DNA from: a virus
Reading direction: 5' to 3' (one strand)
IMG/VR virus record: IMGVR_UViG_3300020578_004289
Location: 1 to 21,361 of that record
DNA length: 21,361 nucleotides
Within the stretch, counting starts at the first letter, position 1, and each line of letters opens with the position of its first letter. The notes under the pieces are model-generated. The model was given only the letters and a program-made list of their open reading frames with translations, made no database searches and was not told the origin of the DNA. Below are positions 21,345 to 21,361 of this stretch, in pieces. The position numbers were made by a program, and so were the translations under genes.

Positions 21345-21361
21345 TTTATTTATTTTTATTG

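Noticed and set aside
1-21361. CRISPR arrays, insertion sequences, tRNA or rRNA genes, integrase or attachment sites.
   Set aside because: No repeat-spacer pattern, no transposase or integrase motif, no RNA gene signature was seen on either strand.

Overview
The window looks like part of a tailed phage genome (Caudoviricetes, probably a large T4-superfamily myovirus). It is very AT-rich, and every credible gene lies on the minus strand. Phage character rests on a T4 gp62-like clamp-loader small subunit, a GIY-YIG homing endonuclease with NUMOD repeats, a RecB/Cas4-like PD-(D/E)XK nuclease, a MazG-like fragment protein, an HNH-like zinc protein, a DksA/TraR-like zinc finger and many short tightly packed ORFs. 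Start codons are preceded by A/T-rich tracts with no Shine-Dalgarno sequence, and one candidate promoter (21091-21098) fits the Bacteroidota -7 motif TAnnTTTG. A Bacteroidota host is therefore possible but unproven.

Layout, in direction of transcription (right to left). 21.3-17.5 kb is phage housekeeping: unknown 79-aa protein, homing endonuclease (possibly split by a frameshift in an A9 run), clamp-loader subunit, MazG-like protein, three unknown proteins, then a structured RNA region ending in a good intrinsic terminator, the Fe-S PD-(D/E)XK nuclease, a small ribbon-helix-helix-like protein and a second terminator. 17.4-2.3 kb is a carbohydrate island of about 15 kb in one apparent transcription unit: two GT4 glycosyltransferases, a conserved unknown, a GT2 transferase, a 54-aa ORF, two FkbM methyltransferases, a GT32-like DXD transferase, a GT-B-like protein, an NDP-sugar 4,6-dehydratase (PseB/FlaA1-like), a DegT aminotransferase, a SAM methyltransferase, a helical 114-aa protein, a NeuB-family synthase, a sugar N-formyltransferase, a WbqC-family protein, a PIG-L deacetylase, a CMP-sugar cytidylyltransferase-like protein and a terminal GT2 enzyme. 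2.3-0 kb returns to small phage genes.

How the island may work (inference): dehydratase and aminotransferase make an amino-deoxy NDP-sugar; PIG-L and formyltransferase could swap an N-acetyl for an N-formyl group; the NeuB-like enzyme condenses a hexose with phosphoenolpyruvate to a nonulosonic (sialic-like) acid; the cytidylyltransferase activates it; GTs and methyltransferases assemble and cap a glycan. No acetyltransferase or clear PseG/NeuC enzyme was recognised, so the route is incomplete or uses host steps. The glycan could modify the virion or the host surface. LPS-gene clusters are known in T4-like cyanophages such as P-SSM2, so the class has precedent; the nonulosonate plus N-formyl combination is the most notable part.

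The aminotransferase gene shows a probable one-base frameshift near its 3' end and a 41-bp direct repeat beside it, marks of recent rearrangement. No tRNA, rRNA, CRISPR array or insertion sequence was found, and no gene-free stretch exceeds 300 bases.
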